This document shows, in pieces, positions 24,475-37,365 of a stretch of DNA of 64,000 nt; positions within the stretch are counted from its first letter, which is position 1; each line of letters opens with the position of its first letter. Both the position numbers and the translations under genes were made by a program. A model generated the notes under the pieces. It saw only the letters and a list, made by a program, of their open reading frames with translations, did no database searches and was not told the DNA's origin. Source of the stretch: Theobroma cacao (Eukaryota > Streptophyta > Magnoliopsida > Malvales > Malvaceae). The stretch is from positions 33,667,817-33,731,816 of the forward strand of contig NC_030854.1 in NCBI RefSeq assembly GCF_000208745.1. Reading direction: 5' to 3'.

Positions 24475-25524
24475 CTATAAATATTTTCTCATTGACAATC
24501 AATCGAATAGACTGAATTAATCAAATAAAAAAATTTGAAAAATAAATATACCTGTTTGACCCAAATTCAATTAAGGTCCATCGGTTTTTCCAATGCATCG
24601 AGTATTCTTCAACCCTACTTTTTGGTATAAAGAAAATCTACAAATATCTTAACTCAAAATATCTTTTGTGTGAAAATAACATGTATTTATGTCTTACATA
24701 AAATATTAAAACTTTTAAAATATAAAAAAATATATTGTACTATACTTTTTGAATACAGCTGATTAATTCGTATCAAATTAAATGCTTTTCAAAAAAAAAA
24801 TGTATTATATTAAACACTTCATCTTTAGGAAATTTCCCCAATTTCTTTTGGACTCTTTCTCTTTTACCAAAAAAAAAAATTCAACCAATTTCTACACTTA
24901 TCATTAAACAATAAAAATTCAAAAAAACCAAGAATTTAGTTTTCATTTTGACAAATATATATAAACAATTAATTTTAGTATTTTTTTCAACACTTAGCAT
25001 TACATAATACCGAATAAATAAACAAAAATCATAGATTTATAAGAGTCAAAGGATGAGACTTTTAATTTGAGAATATTATCTTGGATAGGAAAATCATAAA
25101 TAGATTTCAATTAAATATATATATATATATATATTCTAGCTGGGGAGTATGGGGTAGTAAAGTGAAAAAGGAATAAACGGTAGTAGTAGTAAAAGCACAC
25201 ACTAAAATAAAGAAAAAGGCTTTGAGTTCGTTGTCTCTCTCTCATCCTCAGGCAATCCTTCTTCCCCTTATCCTCTTATTTATCACAATACACCCTTTAC
25301 CCTCCTATTAAATTCTCTCCTTTTCTCTTCTCCTTCCTTATTTCCTTCACCTTGGCACTACCTGGAGACTGATAAATAACACCATTTTCCTTTTTTCTCT
25401 TCTTTAAAGGATTTGTATCAATGGGCTGTAGAGAAGAAAATAGAATTTGACTTGTTTGCTGTCTTTTCTTTTGTTTAAGAATATTAGTTAGAAGCAGGAA
25501 GGGAAGTGTAGGGGAAAGGAGAGG
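24475..25524. other. AT-rich intergenic DNA and SIG2 promoter
   Basis: No gene seen. A (TA)n run lies at 25114-25134. A 5' UTR of several hundred bases rich in CT and GA precedes the SIG2 start codon. If the Helitron-like element is complete, its 5' end should lie in this stretch, but I could not identify it. Confidence 0.5.
25114..25134. repeat. (TA)n microsatellite
   Basis: About ten TA units about 390 bases upstream of the SIG2 start codon. Confidence 0.85.
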
Positions 25525-28500
25525 ATGTCCTGTTTGTTGCCACAGTTCAAGTGCCAACCTGACACTTTTTCTATCCAATTCAGAACTCACCACTCTCACC
25601 ATTGTAAGTTTTCACACCCAGAAATGCCTTTGTTTGAATTAGAAGTGGAATGGGTAGTTGCTATATAATTATTTTGGTTAACTAGATTGAAGGTTAATCA
25701 GAACTAAACTGGGTATGCTTTACTTTTTGTACTAGTTTTGAACTTGGTAAGTGTTACGACTCATAAATGCCTTTGTTCTCTATTAAAATTGAGATGGGTA
25801 GCTGTTTTGTTTTTCTACTGGATTGAAAGCTAGAGACTTTATTTAATCAGAAGTGAAATGGGTGTGCTTTGCTTTATGTGCTAGTTTTGAGTAGCACTCT
25901 CCACTGTTTGATTTATTTCAACCTGAATTTTAATGTCTGTGCTTTCTTTTTGGTCATAACTTCAATGCCTTCCATTCAATTATAACTATGAAGAGTGTGT
26001 TGTAGTCATCGGATGAATTTTTATTCTGGTTTGGTTGCATATGCCTTTTATTCTACCATAATTCGGATCAGTTTTTGCGAGATTTGTGTATTTTCAGTGC
26101 CATTCTATAGTAGGCACTTTTAATTTAACACAAGATTGAATTTAATGTGGCTATGGCACTTTTATAATAATTTAAGTTATAACAACACCACTTAATTTTT
26201 CTCTTAGTGGTATTCAATGAGAATTATCTACGTTCCTTTTGTTAATGCCTGGCGTAATGGACTAAGAGTATACTGTCTTCCTTATCATTTAAGGAATTAC
26301 TTACCTTAATTTGACTCGTTTCATTAATTTGGCTTTAGCACTATACATGTGCATTTCCTTTGTGGCTAGTTTTAATTGCTGTTACTGGAATGGTTAAATA
26401 CTTTTCTCCTAGGCAATGCAGTTGTGGCAATTTGACTAATCCTCCTAAGGTTAGTGGATTGATCTTTGTGGTCTTAGGTGCTTATCAATCATATGGTTGT
26501 GTTTCTCAGAAGAATATAAAATACATATACATGCTAGTTTGTCTTTTTGAGTGAATACTTCTGATGCCCCCTCCTGCATGCCTCCCCATTTCCCAGCGTA
26601 ATGTGTGGGGCCCTGGATAATACTTTGTAGTTTGTAATGCTTTTCTTTGCTTAATTTATTAAATGTAAAGCAGCAAAGCTTCATTGACTTGTAATGTTTC
26701 TTGTGTACTCATTATCCTTATTGTTAATGGTATCATTTGTCATTATTTGTTTCTCTCTCATGATTTCTTGGCTGAAATCTGCAGCAAAACATAAAGAACA
26801 TATATGTTTCCGGACACAGTGTGTTTTATCTACCACTTCATCATCAACGTCGACAACGGCAACTGCTGTGCTTGATGTAGAGAAGTTAAGGTTACCATCT
26901 TTTGAAGCTCATCCAAATTCCGTTGCAGTTGATAGACCATGGACATATATAGGGGCAACTGGTCCGCCCTCAGAGGTCAGTCTTCTTCGTTTGAGGGTAT
27001 GAAGTTGAGAATTTCAGCAAAAAATTGTGGAGTATTTGCTATTGCTCTTCTGGACATGTTTTCTTCCTTCATCTAGTTCCTCACCTCTAGATACACTTAT
27101 GAATCCTCTCTTGCATATGAAGATCATGCCATACAAAGAGCCTGTAAACGTCAAAGAATTGCATATTGGTTACAAGTGCATAAGTTTTCCTTTAGAAACA
27201 TTTGAGGCTATTTTAATTCTGCTAATTCCATTTTCTTGGTCATTTTTTAAAATTGAGCTGAGTCATAATCTCTGGATCATAGGTCACTCCTACATCCTTC
27301 TTTTAACTTCTTCATTCGGGACAATTGTGCTACAGTTCTGAAGATCATTCTCAGTGCAATTGTCATACAGAACTTATCATTTGGCCCTATATTTAGAATC
27401 ATAGTATCTCACTAAATAATCTCTTTGTCAAAGAGTCAAAATTTGGTACAGAATTTTGGTGCTTGTTATGAGGTTATATTATGATGTATGTGATACAATG
27501 ACAATTGCACTGTCTTTGGTACATCTGCAGGCAAGCTTGGGAGCAACTTTAGCGACTGACAATCTTCTCACAAGTGATGAGGCTATAATTGCTGCTGCTG
27601 CTGCTGAAGCAGTAGCTCTTGCACGAGCAGCTGTTAAGGTTGCAAAGGATGCTGCCTTGATGGCTGAGAACTACAATTATGCAAAAACAGAAATGAAATC
27701 TGGAGTCTCATTTGCAACTGATAGTTTCACATCCAAGTGGGCTTTGTTTACAGAAGCAGAGAGGGCTGGTATTATTGGAGATTCCCCCACAGATGAAAGT
27801 GAAATGGAAGAAGATGATTCTGAGCAAAACTCCACAACAGAATCTGATGAACTGGAGCCCACAAATGAAGAACTTGAACGCCTTGAGGAACAATTATCAA
27901 GAAGTATAGCAGTTAGGTCAAGGCGCCAAACTGAACGAAAAGCCAAAAGAACAAGAGCAGCAGAGAAGGCTGCTGCTAATGTTGTTTCTGTGAAGTCAGG
28001 TTCTACCAACAGAAAAAGGCGTGGTGCTTTACAAGATGTAGACTACTCTGATCCATTGCGTTACTTGAGAGGGACTACCAGTACTTCCAGGCTTCTTACT
28101 GCTAATGAAGAACTTGAGTTGTCAGAAGGAATACAGGTATGATGATTCGACTGGGATATTGGTAACCTAAGACTCTAGGGAGACAAGTTCCCTGTAATCA
28201 CTTACTGTTACCCTAGAGATATTTATTGAGATGATGCTATAAACGCCTCGCTGAGATTTCTGAATGTTAGCTTGTCTGCTGTGTGCTTGTATTATCTGGC
28301 ATCATAGGCCATCAATGTTTTAATGGACTCATTTAAATGGTTTGAAAGACAGTTGTCATGCTCATTGCATTTTGAACTATGATTGGATATGTACTTCGAC
28401 TTTCTTCTTTGTTTTGTAAGTTTCTAATTTCTGCTCTTATTACTGACTTCAGGACCTACTGAAACTGGAAAGGCTCCAGGAGGAGCTTGCAGAGCGATGT

Positions 28501-29748
28501 GGAGGACAGCCAACCTTTGCACAGTGGGCTGCTGCTGCTGGAGTTGATCAGAAGACCCTGAGATCACGCTTAAATTATGGTGTACATTGCAAGGACAAAA
28601 TGATCAAAAGCAACATACGGCTTGTTATTTCAATTGCAAAAAATTATCAGGGAGCTGGAATGAATCTCCAAGATCTTGTTCAGGTATGTGATCTCTTTCA
28701 TGCAATTGAACTAATTGAGTTATCGTGGGATGGAACTGTGAAAAAAAAAAAAGAAAAGAAATAGCAAAAGAGTGGCTTTAGCTTAGGCTTTTAAGATCTG
28801 AATCTTGCTGATTCACTCACAGGAAGGATGCCGAGGCCTTGTAAGAGGTGCTGAGAAATTTGATGCTTCTAAAGGTTTCAAGTTCTCAACTTACGCTCAC
28901 TGGTGGATTAAACAAGCTGTACGGAAGTCTCTCTCTGATCAGTCAAGGACAATTCGCTTGCCAGTAAGTTCAATAGTGTTCTTGCCCTAATGCATTGCAA
29001 TTTGGAAGTGTCTATGATAAATAAAACACTACCAATTGCTGTCATGGTGGGTCAATGATTTCATGATAATTGTTGTTATTACTGAGGTAAATGTGTCAAA
29101 TTTGAAAACTTTTTCAATTTTTTTTTGGCTTTGCAGTTTCACATGGTTGAGGCAACATATAGAGTGAAAGAGGCTAGAAAGCAGTTGTACAGTGAAAATG
29201 GAAGACACCCTGACAATGAAGAAGTTGCAGAGGCCACAGGGCTCTCCATGAAGAGGCTCACTGCCGTTCTACTCACGCCAAAGGCTCCTAGATCTCTTGA
29301 TCAGAAGATTGGGATCAACCAAAATCTCAAACCTTCGGTCTGTCCTGTTTCTAGTCTGGCAGTTACTTTTTCTTTTTCCATCTTCATTTTTCCTGTGATC
29401 ATTATCACATTTTAATTTTGTTTCATTTTCTGATGGGACTATGTTAATTTTGTCCAGGAAGTAATTGCAGATCCTGAAGCAGAAACAGCTGAAGATATGC
29501 TGATCAAGCAGTTCATGAGGAAAGATCTGGAGAAGGTGTTGGACAGTCTGAGTCAAAGAGAGAGGCAGGTCATAAGATGGAGGTTTGGAATGGAGGATGG
29601 AAGGATGAAAACTTTGCAAGAAATCGGTGAGTTAATGGGTGTAAGCAGAGAAAGAATCCGGCAAATCGAGTCATGTGCCTTCCGGAAGTTGAAGAACAAA
29701 AAGAGAACAAAACATTTGCAGCAATATTTGCTTTCATATGCCTCATAA
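25525..29748 (+). CDS. SIG2: Plastid RNA polymerase sigma factor SIG2
   Basis: Nuclear-coded sigma-70 factor that directs the bacterial-type plastid RNA polymerase, in Arabidopsis mainly to tRNA and some photosynthesis promoters. Seven exons: 25525-25603, 26785-26975, 27531-28136, 28453-28683, 28823-28963, 29137-29337 and 29458-29748, all GT-AG and in phase, give 579 residues (Arabidopsis SIG2 is about 570). [10 protein letters not shown] at the start and the [14 protein letters not shown] block match SIG2 rather than other plant sigmas. The N-terminal third is a transit peptide plus an Ala-rich helix and an acidic linker. Region 2 ([18 protein letters not shown] to [16 protein letters not shown]), region 3 ([17 protein letters not shown]) and the region 4 helix-turn-helix ([20 protein letters not shown]) are complete. 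The first exon is only 79 bases, followed by a 1.2 kb intron. Confidence 0.95.
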
Positions 29749-30667
29749 AAATATCCAGAATTCAGATTACTGATGGACCTGCTAGCATGAATAGTTGAGG
29801 TTCAAAAGGCTTGTTTAAGAAATACTTATTCCTTTTTCATTAGCCAGCGATACAAATGTATCTTTCCCTTTAGGTGTACCTACAAATGGTTGTTCATAGA
29901 AAACAGAGAATTTTTTGAATGAAGCATTTCACATTTTTTTATGTACCAGAGACATATATTTCAGACACCCAAATGACAAACAACTTTTTTCCATTGCCAA
30001 AGTGTCACGTGAAGGTTTATATTTGATTCAATTTCTGGGTTTGTTCTCAATCATGCAAATCATTCAACACAAAATGAAAGTACTTCAGCAAAGTGCACAC
30101 AAAAGGCTGATGCTTTAATGCTTCACTGATCTCTGATCAGAGACAAGTTGGTTAGGATTGTCTTGCCACTTTTGTCACATGACAACGTATTGAAGAATAT
30201 GGCTGATGTATCAAATCCTGAGTGAATGTTTTAGTAACACATATTGACATAAGGCGTAGATTATGCCACTTTAAGCATTAGTAAGCACCCAACCCAAGCC
30301 AAGCCAGTAGTAGAAAGGTCTCACTCCACGATGTAACGCGTTGTATATCGAGATACAAGAATTATGGAATTTATATCGAATGTGTAATATAATAAAATTA
30401 AATATTTATATTATTTTTAATTATATTTTATGTAATAAATTTGTTATATCTGATTACTCGAATATTTATCTTATTGATTATTCCTACTTACATAGCATGA
30501 TTCGAATACTTTTGTTTTAATTATAAAAAAAAAAATTATCATACCCGATTAGTTAAAACGGACAACGTATTTTGTAAGTTGACGTGTACCGTGACACGAT
30601 AGCTGTGATGGTGGAGAAGGATGTAGAATTCTTTCTAAAACAGGAGCCTGACACGTCACAATAAATA
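29749..30667. other. Intergenic DNA between SIG2 and the WBP2-like gene
   Basis: SIG2 3' flank to about 30120, then AT-rich sequence without a gene. 30640-30667 holds an ACGT-core site (GACACGTCAC) that could be an ABRE-like element of the downstream promoter. Confidence 0.5.
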
Positions 30668-30676
30668 AGCGACGCC

Positions 30677-30684
30677 TATAAATA
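30677..30684 (+). promoter_or_regulatory. TATA box of the WBP2-like gene
   Basis: TATAAATA, 84 bases before the start codon and 20 bases after the ACGT-core motif GACACGTCAC at about 30650-30659. This is a textbook plant core promoter layout. Confidence 0.7.
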
Positions 30685-30767
30685 CATACATCCAACGCTT
30701 CCCATCCGAAACATCCTCGAGACAGCTGAAATCCTTCCATCAGAAAGCGCAAAGGGAAAGGGAAAAG

Positions 30768-32501
30768 ATGGCCCTAAATCCTCAGCTCTTCCAAAATGGT
30801 ATGCCGATTCCTTTCACCAACGAGATGTTTGTTCTGGTTAGAGATGGCGTCGAGTTCGAGGTGGACAAGATCCCCGGGTACCCCTTTTTTGTTTTCTTTC
30901 TTCTTTTTAAATCTTTAATTTTCATTTTTAGGGTTTTAGCTAAGCTGCATGCCGTTTCAATTGATTTTGGTTTGTATTTTCAGATCGAACGGAGGTCGTG
31001 TTAAAGCACGGGGCGCAATTTACTTGTCCAATATACGGATGGTCTTTGTTGCAACTCACCCTGATGGGAATTTCTTTGCTTTTGATATGCCTCTGGTACG
31101 TCATCCTTCTTTTTGTTTTGAGTAAAATTAATGGGGCAGATATGTAGATAGATAGATGCTTAAACCCTTAGTCAGGACCTATAATCTGCAGTTTCCCTAC
31201 TCTCCTTGGGTAGAGGATTTGGATAATGTCAATGAGGGCTCACCGGTGCTCAAACCCAAGGCCCTTGTTGGCCTGAGCCAGAACCTTGCCTTCCTGCTAC
31301 GGTTTGTATTTTATGTTCATTTTTTTTTATAGTGTGATCACCTTGAGACTTTGCTTTTTCTATTTTTCTTCCTCAAGGTTGTTGCGTTTGTCTCTGGCTA
31401 CCTCTTTCGTTGTTTACCCTTTCTTGTTGAAATTTCCTTCTGGTTTCAATCGTTAGCTAGCAATCATGGCATATGCGCCTTACATTTGCTTGTTTGTATA
31501 ACATACCTCCTGGTATCCAATTGCTAGAGCTTCCAGTTTTTATGTTTGAATACTGATATTGAATGACTTATTGCAGGGGTCTAAAAATATATCCCCTTGT
31601 TTTAGTACTTAATAACAGGTGGAAAAGTAATTGTTAACAATGATTCAGTGTGGCTTTGCATAATATATCACCCCTAATTTTTAGCATAAGTCCCTTTGGT
31701 CTTGGCATTCCCTTTCTAGAACTGTGATTTAATCATTCGTTGTGTTCATTCTCCAATGATTGCTGTATCAACGGTAAAAATAAGTGAGCTTATGATCCTT
31801 TAGCAGGCATTCATTGCTGCTGTTGCAACTATACTTATGCCTTTTCTGTCAATCTTTTGGATAGAGTATCTTTGCCAGATTGTCCTACATATTGAGGCTG
31901 ATTTGTATATTTATTCATCCTCCTTTATGCAGCTTTATGTGCATGATGAAAAATTTAACCAACCGATATTTCACTGCAACAATATTTCTGGTCATGTGGA
32001 GCCTGTAAGTAAAATAGAAAAACACTTTCTGGCGTTAATTCTTGGCAGATTTTGAATGGTTCCTTAATGTCTCAATTTTACCAAATTCTAGGTGGTTCCG
32101 GAAAATGAGCATAGAGCTCTCTACTCCACTCATTCATTCAAAATTTTGTTCAAGGAAGGTGGCTGTGGCACCTTTGTTCCACTTTTCTTAAACTTGATAT
32201 CCTCAGTTAGACAATATAATCAACAAGTAAATCCTGGACCAGAACCTCGTATGGATCCTTTACAAGCAGCACAAACTCCTGTTGATGAAATGATGAGACA
32301 TGCGTAAGTGACATAGTTAGCAACCACATATAATATTATCACCGGATTCTTAAGTGGCTTATTAGTAAACGGTTCTCTCTGTGTTTTTGCAGATATATTG
32401 ACCCTAATGATCCAACAAGAATCTTTTTACAACAGCCTGATACACAGTCTCAGTTAAGGCGGCGCACGTACCAATCCCAACCGGTTGAAGGCTCAATGTG
32501 A
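30768..32501 (+). CDS. WBP2-like GRAM-domain protein
   Basis: Five exons, 30768-30877, 30984-31095, 31933-32004, 32092-32303 and 32393-32501, give 204 residues. The GRAM/PH-like fold spans about 20-150: VLVRDGVEFEVDKIPG, GGRVKARGAIYLSNIRMVFV, FFAFDMPLLYVHDEKFNQPI and NEHRALYSTHSFKILFKEGG. It belongs to the eukaryotic WW-domain-binding protein 2 / postsynaptic-protein-related family (Arabidopsis At5g11680 from memory). The animal proteins have PPxY motifs after the GRAM domain; here the tail (RRRTYQSQPVEGSM) has none, as in other plants, so WW binding is doubtful. The molecular role in plants is not known. The second intron holds a moderately GC-rich insertion-like stretch at 31190-31310. Confidence 0.92.
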
Positions 32502-33656
32502 TTTTGATCTTAGCTTATAAGATCATATTGTTAAGAAACTAAAGTGCTGTTAATGTGTTGTGTAATTAAGTGCTGCATAATGGCATGACATAATGCTACT
32601 GTTTCATTTTGTCTTTTGTCCATTGTCTTTACCAAAATGAGTGAATGGCAGTTACTTGTTTATATGCGTTTCATGTTACTTTGTTGGAGCCATGGCACAG
32701 CTATTCTTGCATTTTGATTTGTTTGTTTTAAAGGGAAAAAGAAATGAACGAAGGAAAAGGGTAGTACAGACTACAGAGTGAGGAAGTGGCAGGAGTGTGA
32801 AGTTAAAGACAGGTGGAGGAAAAGGGACTAGTGAGCAATTAGTTGAAAATAATAGGGGGTTCAATCTGTTAATCTATAATCATAAGGGGCTAGGATGAAA
32901 AAATTATAAGAACAAAAGAAATTCACCAGAGGTCACTCAAGTTAGACCTTCTTTCCATTTTTGTCACCTTTAATTATAATCTATCTCAAGCGAGTCATTG
33001 AAGTTTATTTTGGACATTATGATTTGTTTCTTATTTATAGTCTCTCTCCATTTTCAAATTTATTTTGGACGTTACAATTTGTTTCGCTGTGTGCACAAGT
33101 TCAAATAAATATAGCGATTTCCTCTAATGTTATCATGTCTTTAGATGAATGTAACCATCCTTTGTTCATTAATATATCTGTAAGTGGCAATATAGTAAGT
33201 GATTTCATCCTAAACATTCTATAACATTCACCCAGAGTTTTTAAAATTTTACATATCTAATTTCATTCATCAAAATAATTGAATCTATTTCTTTATTTCA
33301 TGAAGTATTCATATAATATACAATTACACTAGTAACTCCTCCATAAATGTTTGGATAATACCTAGCACATTTTCTCCATTACAACTTATAATGATGCTTT
33401 GACTTCATTATAAGACATTTGCTTGACAATATCAACATAGATAAGTAAAAATCCAAATATATCAACTAAAAAAACAAATATTATTTCAAACAAATCAAAT
33501 AATACAAATAACAGTTCAAATACATATAATATGGATAATAGTAAATTTTTTTAAACACCAATTCAATTACAGATAACAAGTAGCACAAATATAAAAAGAA
33601 AGTAGTTTAAAGTTCAACATCAAATAAAATAAGCAAATCAAATCCTAAACTAATCA
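32502..33656. other. Intergenic DNA
   Basis: 3' flank of the WBP2-like gene, then AT-rich DNA. 32710-32870 (GGAGGAAAAGGG- and AGTGAGCAATTAGTTGAAA-like) resembles the LHP1 first-exon region at 37366-37470 and may be an old copied scrap. No gene seen. Confidence 0.5.
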
Positions 33657-34675
33657 ACTACTTCCACCACAATTTTTTGATAGATTATGCTCATATAGAA
33701 TCCAATTTAACTTATCACTTAAATCTAGTAAAGATATAAAAATGAGTCTATTCTCTTCCTTTTTAATCAATTGTAGTGCAAAATTAAATTCATTGGTACT
33801 CAATTTCCTTTTATTTTGTAGAGATTTCAATGCTCGAACACACTCCGGAATACTATATTGTCATGTGGCTTGCGATGACACTGAAATTTCAGCATTTTTA
33901 GTTGCGTTATGACTTTATGCTACCTCACACAATAGTTCCAATGTTCTTTGCAAGCTTGTTACAGTCTGAATTTTTGCCCTACCCTTTGCCACTTTTTTTT
34001 TTCATTTTTTCTGGCACCATTCTTTTCCTCTTGATTTGGGTGTTTATTATAGGGCTGTCATCTTCATCACAATTGATTTCTTCAGCATTAGATTCAACAT
34101 TGTTTTGTAGAGGAGTTAGATCTGCATATTTGGCAGTATCTTCAATTGGTACACCCATCGTTTGTATCAATACATTTCGATTGATGGCCACTGCATCTCC
34201 AAATATAAATTCCAATTCATCAGCATATTCCAACCCGTGATACCGAAATCTGACATATTTTGGATTGGTCTACATAAACATCAAAGAAAAAGAAACTTTT
34301 TAAACGATATGCATATATAAAATAATTTATAGTAATTGAAACGTATAAAACTTAAAATACTTACTTTTATTTTGACTTCCCACCATGTGACATCAGCTTC
34401 GATGGTTCCCGTCTCATGGTTCCAACCCAAATCTGTTTCTTTGCCCTTTAATTGTTTAAATAAGGTCCATTCATTCCTTAAACTATCTAGTCTATTTTTC
34501 AATTGTTTTTGAGTATAGTTTTTATTAGCACGAGTATTAAATTCCTTTACTACAACTTTCCATCTTTTAATTTTGAATGAAATTTTTGATTTTCTATACT
34601 TGAAAATCTCATTCATACAAACTTGAAGTAAGATATTGGTAGTGACCAAATCCCACTTTGCATTTTGTTTTTATT
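33657..34675 (-). pseudogene. Myb/SANT-like DNA-binding gene (PIF/Harbinger ORF1 type), disabled
   Basis: On the minus strand a first exon ends with KWDLVTTNILLQVCMNEIF, WKVVVKEFNTRANKNYTQKQ, LRNEWTLFKQLKGKE and GWNHETGTIEADVTWWE, the trihelix-like Myb/SANT domain used by PIF/Harbinger transposon ORF1 proteins and their tamed relatives. It is spliced (GTAAGT donor at about 34365, acceptor before TNPKYVRFRYHGL at about 34267) to a second exon with ELEFIFGDAVAINRN and an acidic region. That frame then meets TAG (about 33980), TAA and TGA (about 33865), yet beyond the stops the expected tail is still readable (IPECVRALKSLQNKRKL, ALQLIKKEENRLIFISLLDL, WILYEHNL). It is therefore a decayed gene. 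No DDE transposase was found beside it. Confidence 0.75.
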
Positions 34676-35812
34676 TTTTTGAAATTTTAGAATTTGGTGG
34701 AGACATTTATTGGCTAGCCATAAACTGCAATAAAACATATAAAACAATAAACCTTGTGTCATCACTATCCAAAAACTGATCATTCGGCCAAGATGGTTCA
34801 TTAGGACCACATATGCATTACACCAAATGCAATTAAACCAAAATGCATGACAAGGCAGAAGGTGCTTGAAATTCACACTAAGTATATGTCACTCACAAAG
34901 CATCCAACATAACTCCAAATCTTACATAACATTCAGGGACATTTCCAACAAAACTCGGAAATAGGCAAATTATCATAAGTCATATCCACCAAAAGACAAT
35001 AGTTTCTAAGAAAGTGATAGTTAATTATTTGAATACATTTTTACTCATTTGCAACTTTAATAAATCTGACACAGATCATACCTCAATATATTTACTTACA
35101 CTTTGAAATAGAAAAAAGACTATATAGTCTTTGCCCTTTAATTGTTTCCATAAGATCCATTCATTCCTTATACTATGCAGTTTATTTTTCAATTGCTTTT
35201 TAGTATAGTTTTTATTAGCACGAGTATTGAATTCCTTTACTACAACTTCCCATATTTTAGTTCTGAATGAAATTTCTAGTTTTCTACACTTGAAAATCTC
35301 ATCCATACAAACTTGAAGTAAGATATTAGTAGTGACCAAATCCCACTTTGCATTTTTTTTTGATTTTTTTTGAAATTTTAGAATTAGGTTGAGATATTTC
35401 TTGGCTAAACATAAGCTGCAACAAGGCATATAAAACAATAAATCTTGTGTCATCACTATCCAAGAATTGATCATTCAGCCAAGATGGTTCATTAGGACCA
35501 CATATGCATTACACTAAATACAATTAAACCAAAATGCACAACAAGGTAGAAGATGCTTGAAATTCACACAAGTATATGTCACTCACAAATCATCCAACAT
35601 AACTCCAAATCTTGCATAACATTTAGGGACACTTCTAGCAAAACTCAGAAATAGGAAAATTATCATAAGTTATATCCACCAAAAGATAATAGTTTCTAAG
35701 AAAATGATCGTTAATTATTTGAATACATTTTTACTCATTTGCAACTTTAATAAAATCTGATACAGACCATATCTCAATATATTTACTTACACTTTGAAAT
35801 AGAAAAAAAGAC
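34436..35812. repeat. Tandem direct duplication of about 690 bp covering the Myb/SANT exon
   Basis: Unit 1 is about 34436-35117 and unit 2 about 35127-35812, in the same orientation and about 90 percent alike by eye. Each begins CTTTGCCCTTTAATTGTTT and ends CTTACACTTTGAAATAGAAA. The second unit repeats the first-exon Myb/SANT reading (KWDLVTTNILLQVCMDEIF, EFNTRANKNYTKKQ) but lacks the GWNHETGTIEAD end. Confidence 0.88.
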
Positions 35813-37365
35813 AATATTAAAACAAAAGCAACCTGATAAGACTACTAGAATGTAGAGCTACCTAATACTAGGTCATTAATCATATGGTGATCTAAACCCA
35901 AAATAATAGAACGTTCAATCAAGATTTTTCAACAATTTTAATGGCCTAGGATCTTTACTAGGAACCCAAAATAGCTTTGATCCTTTAAGCTATTTAACAA
36001 GAACTCAAATATATATTTTAAAATTAAAAAATAATTAAATTGAGGAATAAAGAGAGATTCCAAAGCAAAGAAAAAGAAAAACGACAGAAAGAAAATAAAA
36101 AACAAATAAAAAGAAAGAAAAATAATACTTGAATGTAGCTTGAAATTTTAGGCCTTTTTTTTTCTCTTAATCTTTATAATAACAAAAAATTCTAAATTTT
36201 GTTATTCTATTGCTGGGTTTATTTTTTTTTCTAGTATTTTTTATAAAAAAAGTAAAGGAGAAGAGATATCTATTTACTTGGAGAGGGGTGAGAGATGGGA
36301 TATTTTTTGAGAGGGTAATGTTAGGGTTAGATGAGGATATTTTTGAAAATAAAGAAAATTTTTCTTCAAAAAGTGATGTGTTTTTAAAAGAAAGAAAAAA
36401 AAAAGCTATTGTCTAAAGCTTTTCATGAAACCTTTTTTTAAGATTTTGTTTTTTTTTAAATTACTTTTTTAAAGAGCTTTTTAAAATCTTATTTGATTTA
36501 ACTTATACTTTTAAGAAGTAGATAAATTAAAAAAAAACACTAAATTCAATCACTATAAGATTAACTATTGATTAATATCTTAAAGGTTGATTAATGATCA
36601 AAGGTTGATTAAAGATCATTAGTTAAAATATAATGTCATTTTCATGTCTGAGGGTAAAAATTTTATGTGATAATGTTAAATTAACATATTAAGTCATCAT
36701 TTATTATGAATATCAATATATTACGTTAATAACACGTGATATTAAAATAATAAGAGATATTTTGACTAATAATAATAATTAATTTATTTGATTAAAAATA
36801 AAAATAAAGAATTTGATTGAAAGTAATAAGAAAATAAAGATTTATTTGAATTCTTTTAATTAATTTAAAAGTTTTTTACAATATTGTGTCATTTAAATTT
36901 TATTAAATAATAAAACAAACATTAACAAATGATATTTTCGTATATTTAAGAAAAAATAATATAAAAATATTTTTAAATGTGTGAAAACTTAAGTTAATGA
37001 CGTTGCTTGGATTGAGAATGGGATATTGGAATAGGAAAAATTGAAAGAAAATACTTTTAGGATAAGAGAAGAATAAGTTTTGGCGGAAACAAAGGCGGCA
37101 AAGACAAGATAGCCAAAATGGCAAAAGTAGTTTAAAAGACTTTGAAGAGGATTCCATATGGAATCCGGGTCGGAGCCAATTCGGGTCCAACTCAATATTC
37201 GCCCCTAAATTAAAAAAAAAGAAAGGGAAGAACAGCTTTCTATTTCCCACTTCTCAGTTCCCAGCTTAAAGTTCATTGCAATAGAGAGGGAGAAAAATAA
37301 AATCGAAGGCTTTTACTTTTTGTTTGGTTTGTTTTTTTTTTATCCAGTTGGATTTTGTCTAAGAA
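35813..37365. other. AT-rich intergenic DNA and LHP1 promoter
   Basis: No gene. Very AT-rich, with short repeated TTGATTAATGATC-type words near 36560-36620. The last ~150 bases are the LHP1 5' UTR. Confidence 0.5.

Noticed and set aside
25297..25602. 101-codon frame on the minus strand over the SIG2 start
   Set aside because: Antisense to SIG2 exon 1 and its 5' UTR; the SIG2 reading matches the known N-terminus.
31190..31310. Possible SINE in the second intron of the WBP2-like gene
   Set aside because: A box-B-like word is visible on the minus strand (GGGTTTGAGCACC), but I found no box A, tail or target duplication, so the call is not supported.
33902..34240. 112-codon hydrophobic frame on the plus strand
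   Set aside because: Antisense of the decayed Myb/SANT gene, whose reading is supported by family motifs and splice sites.
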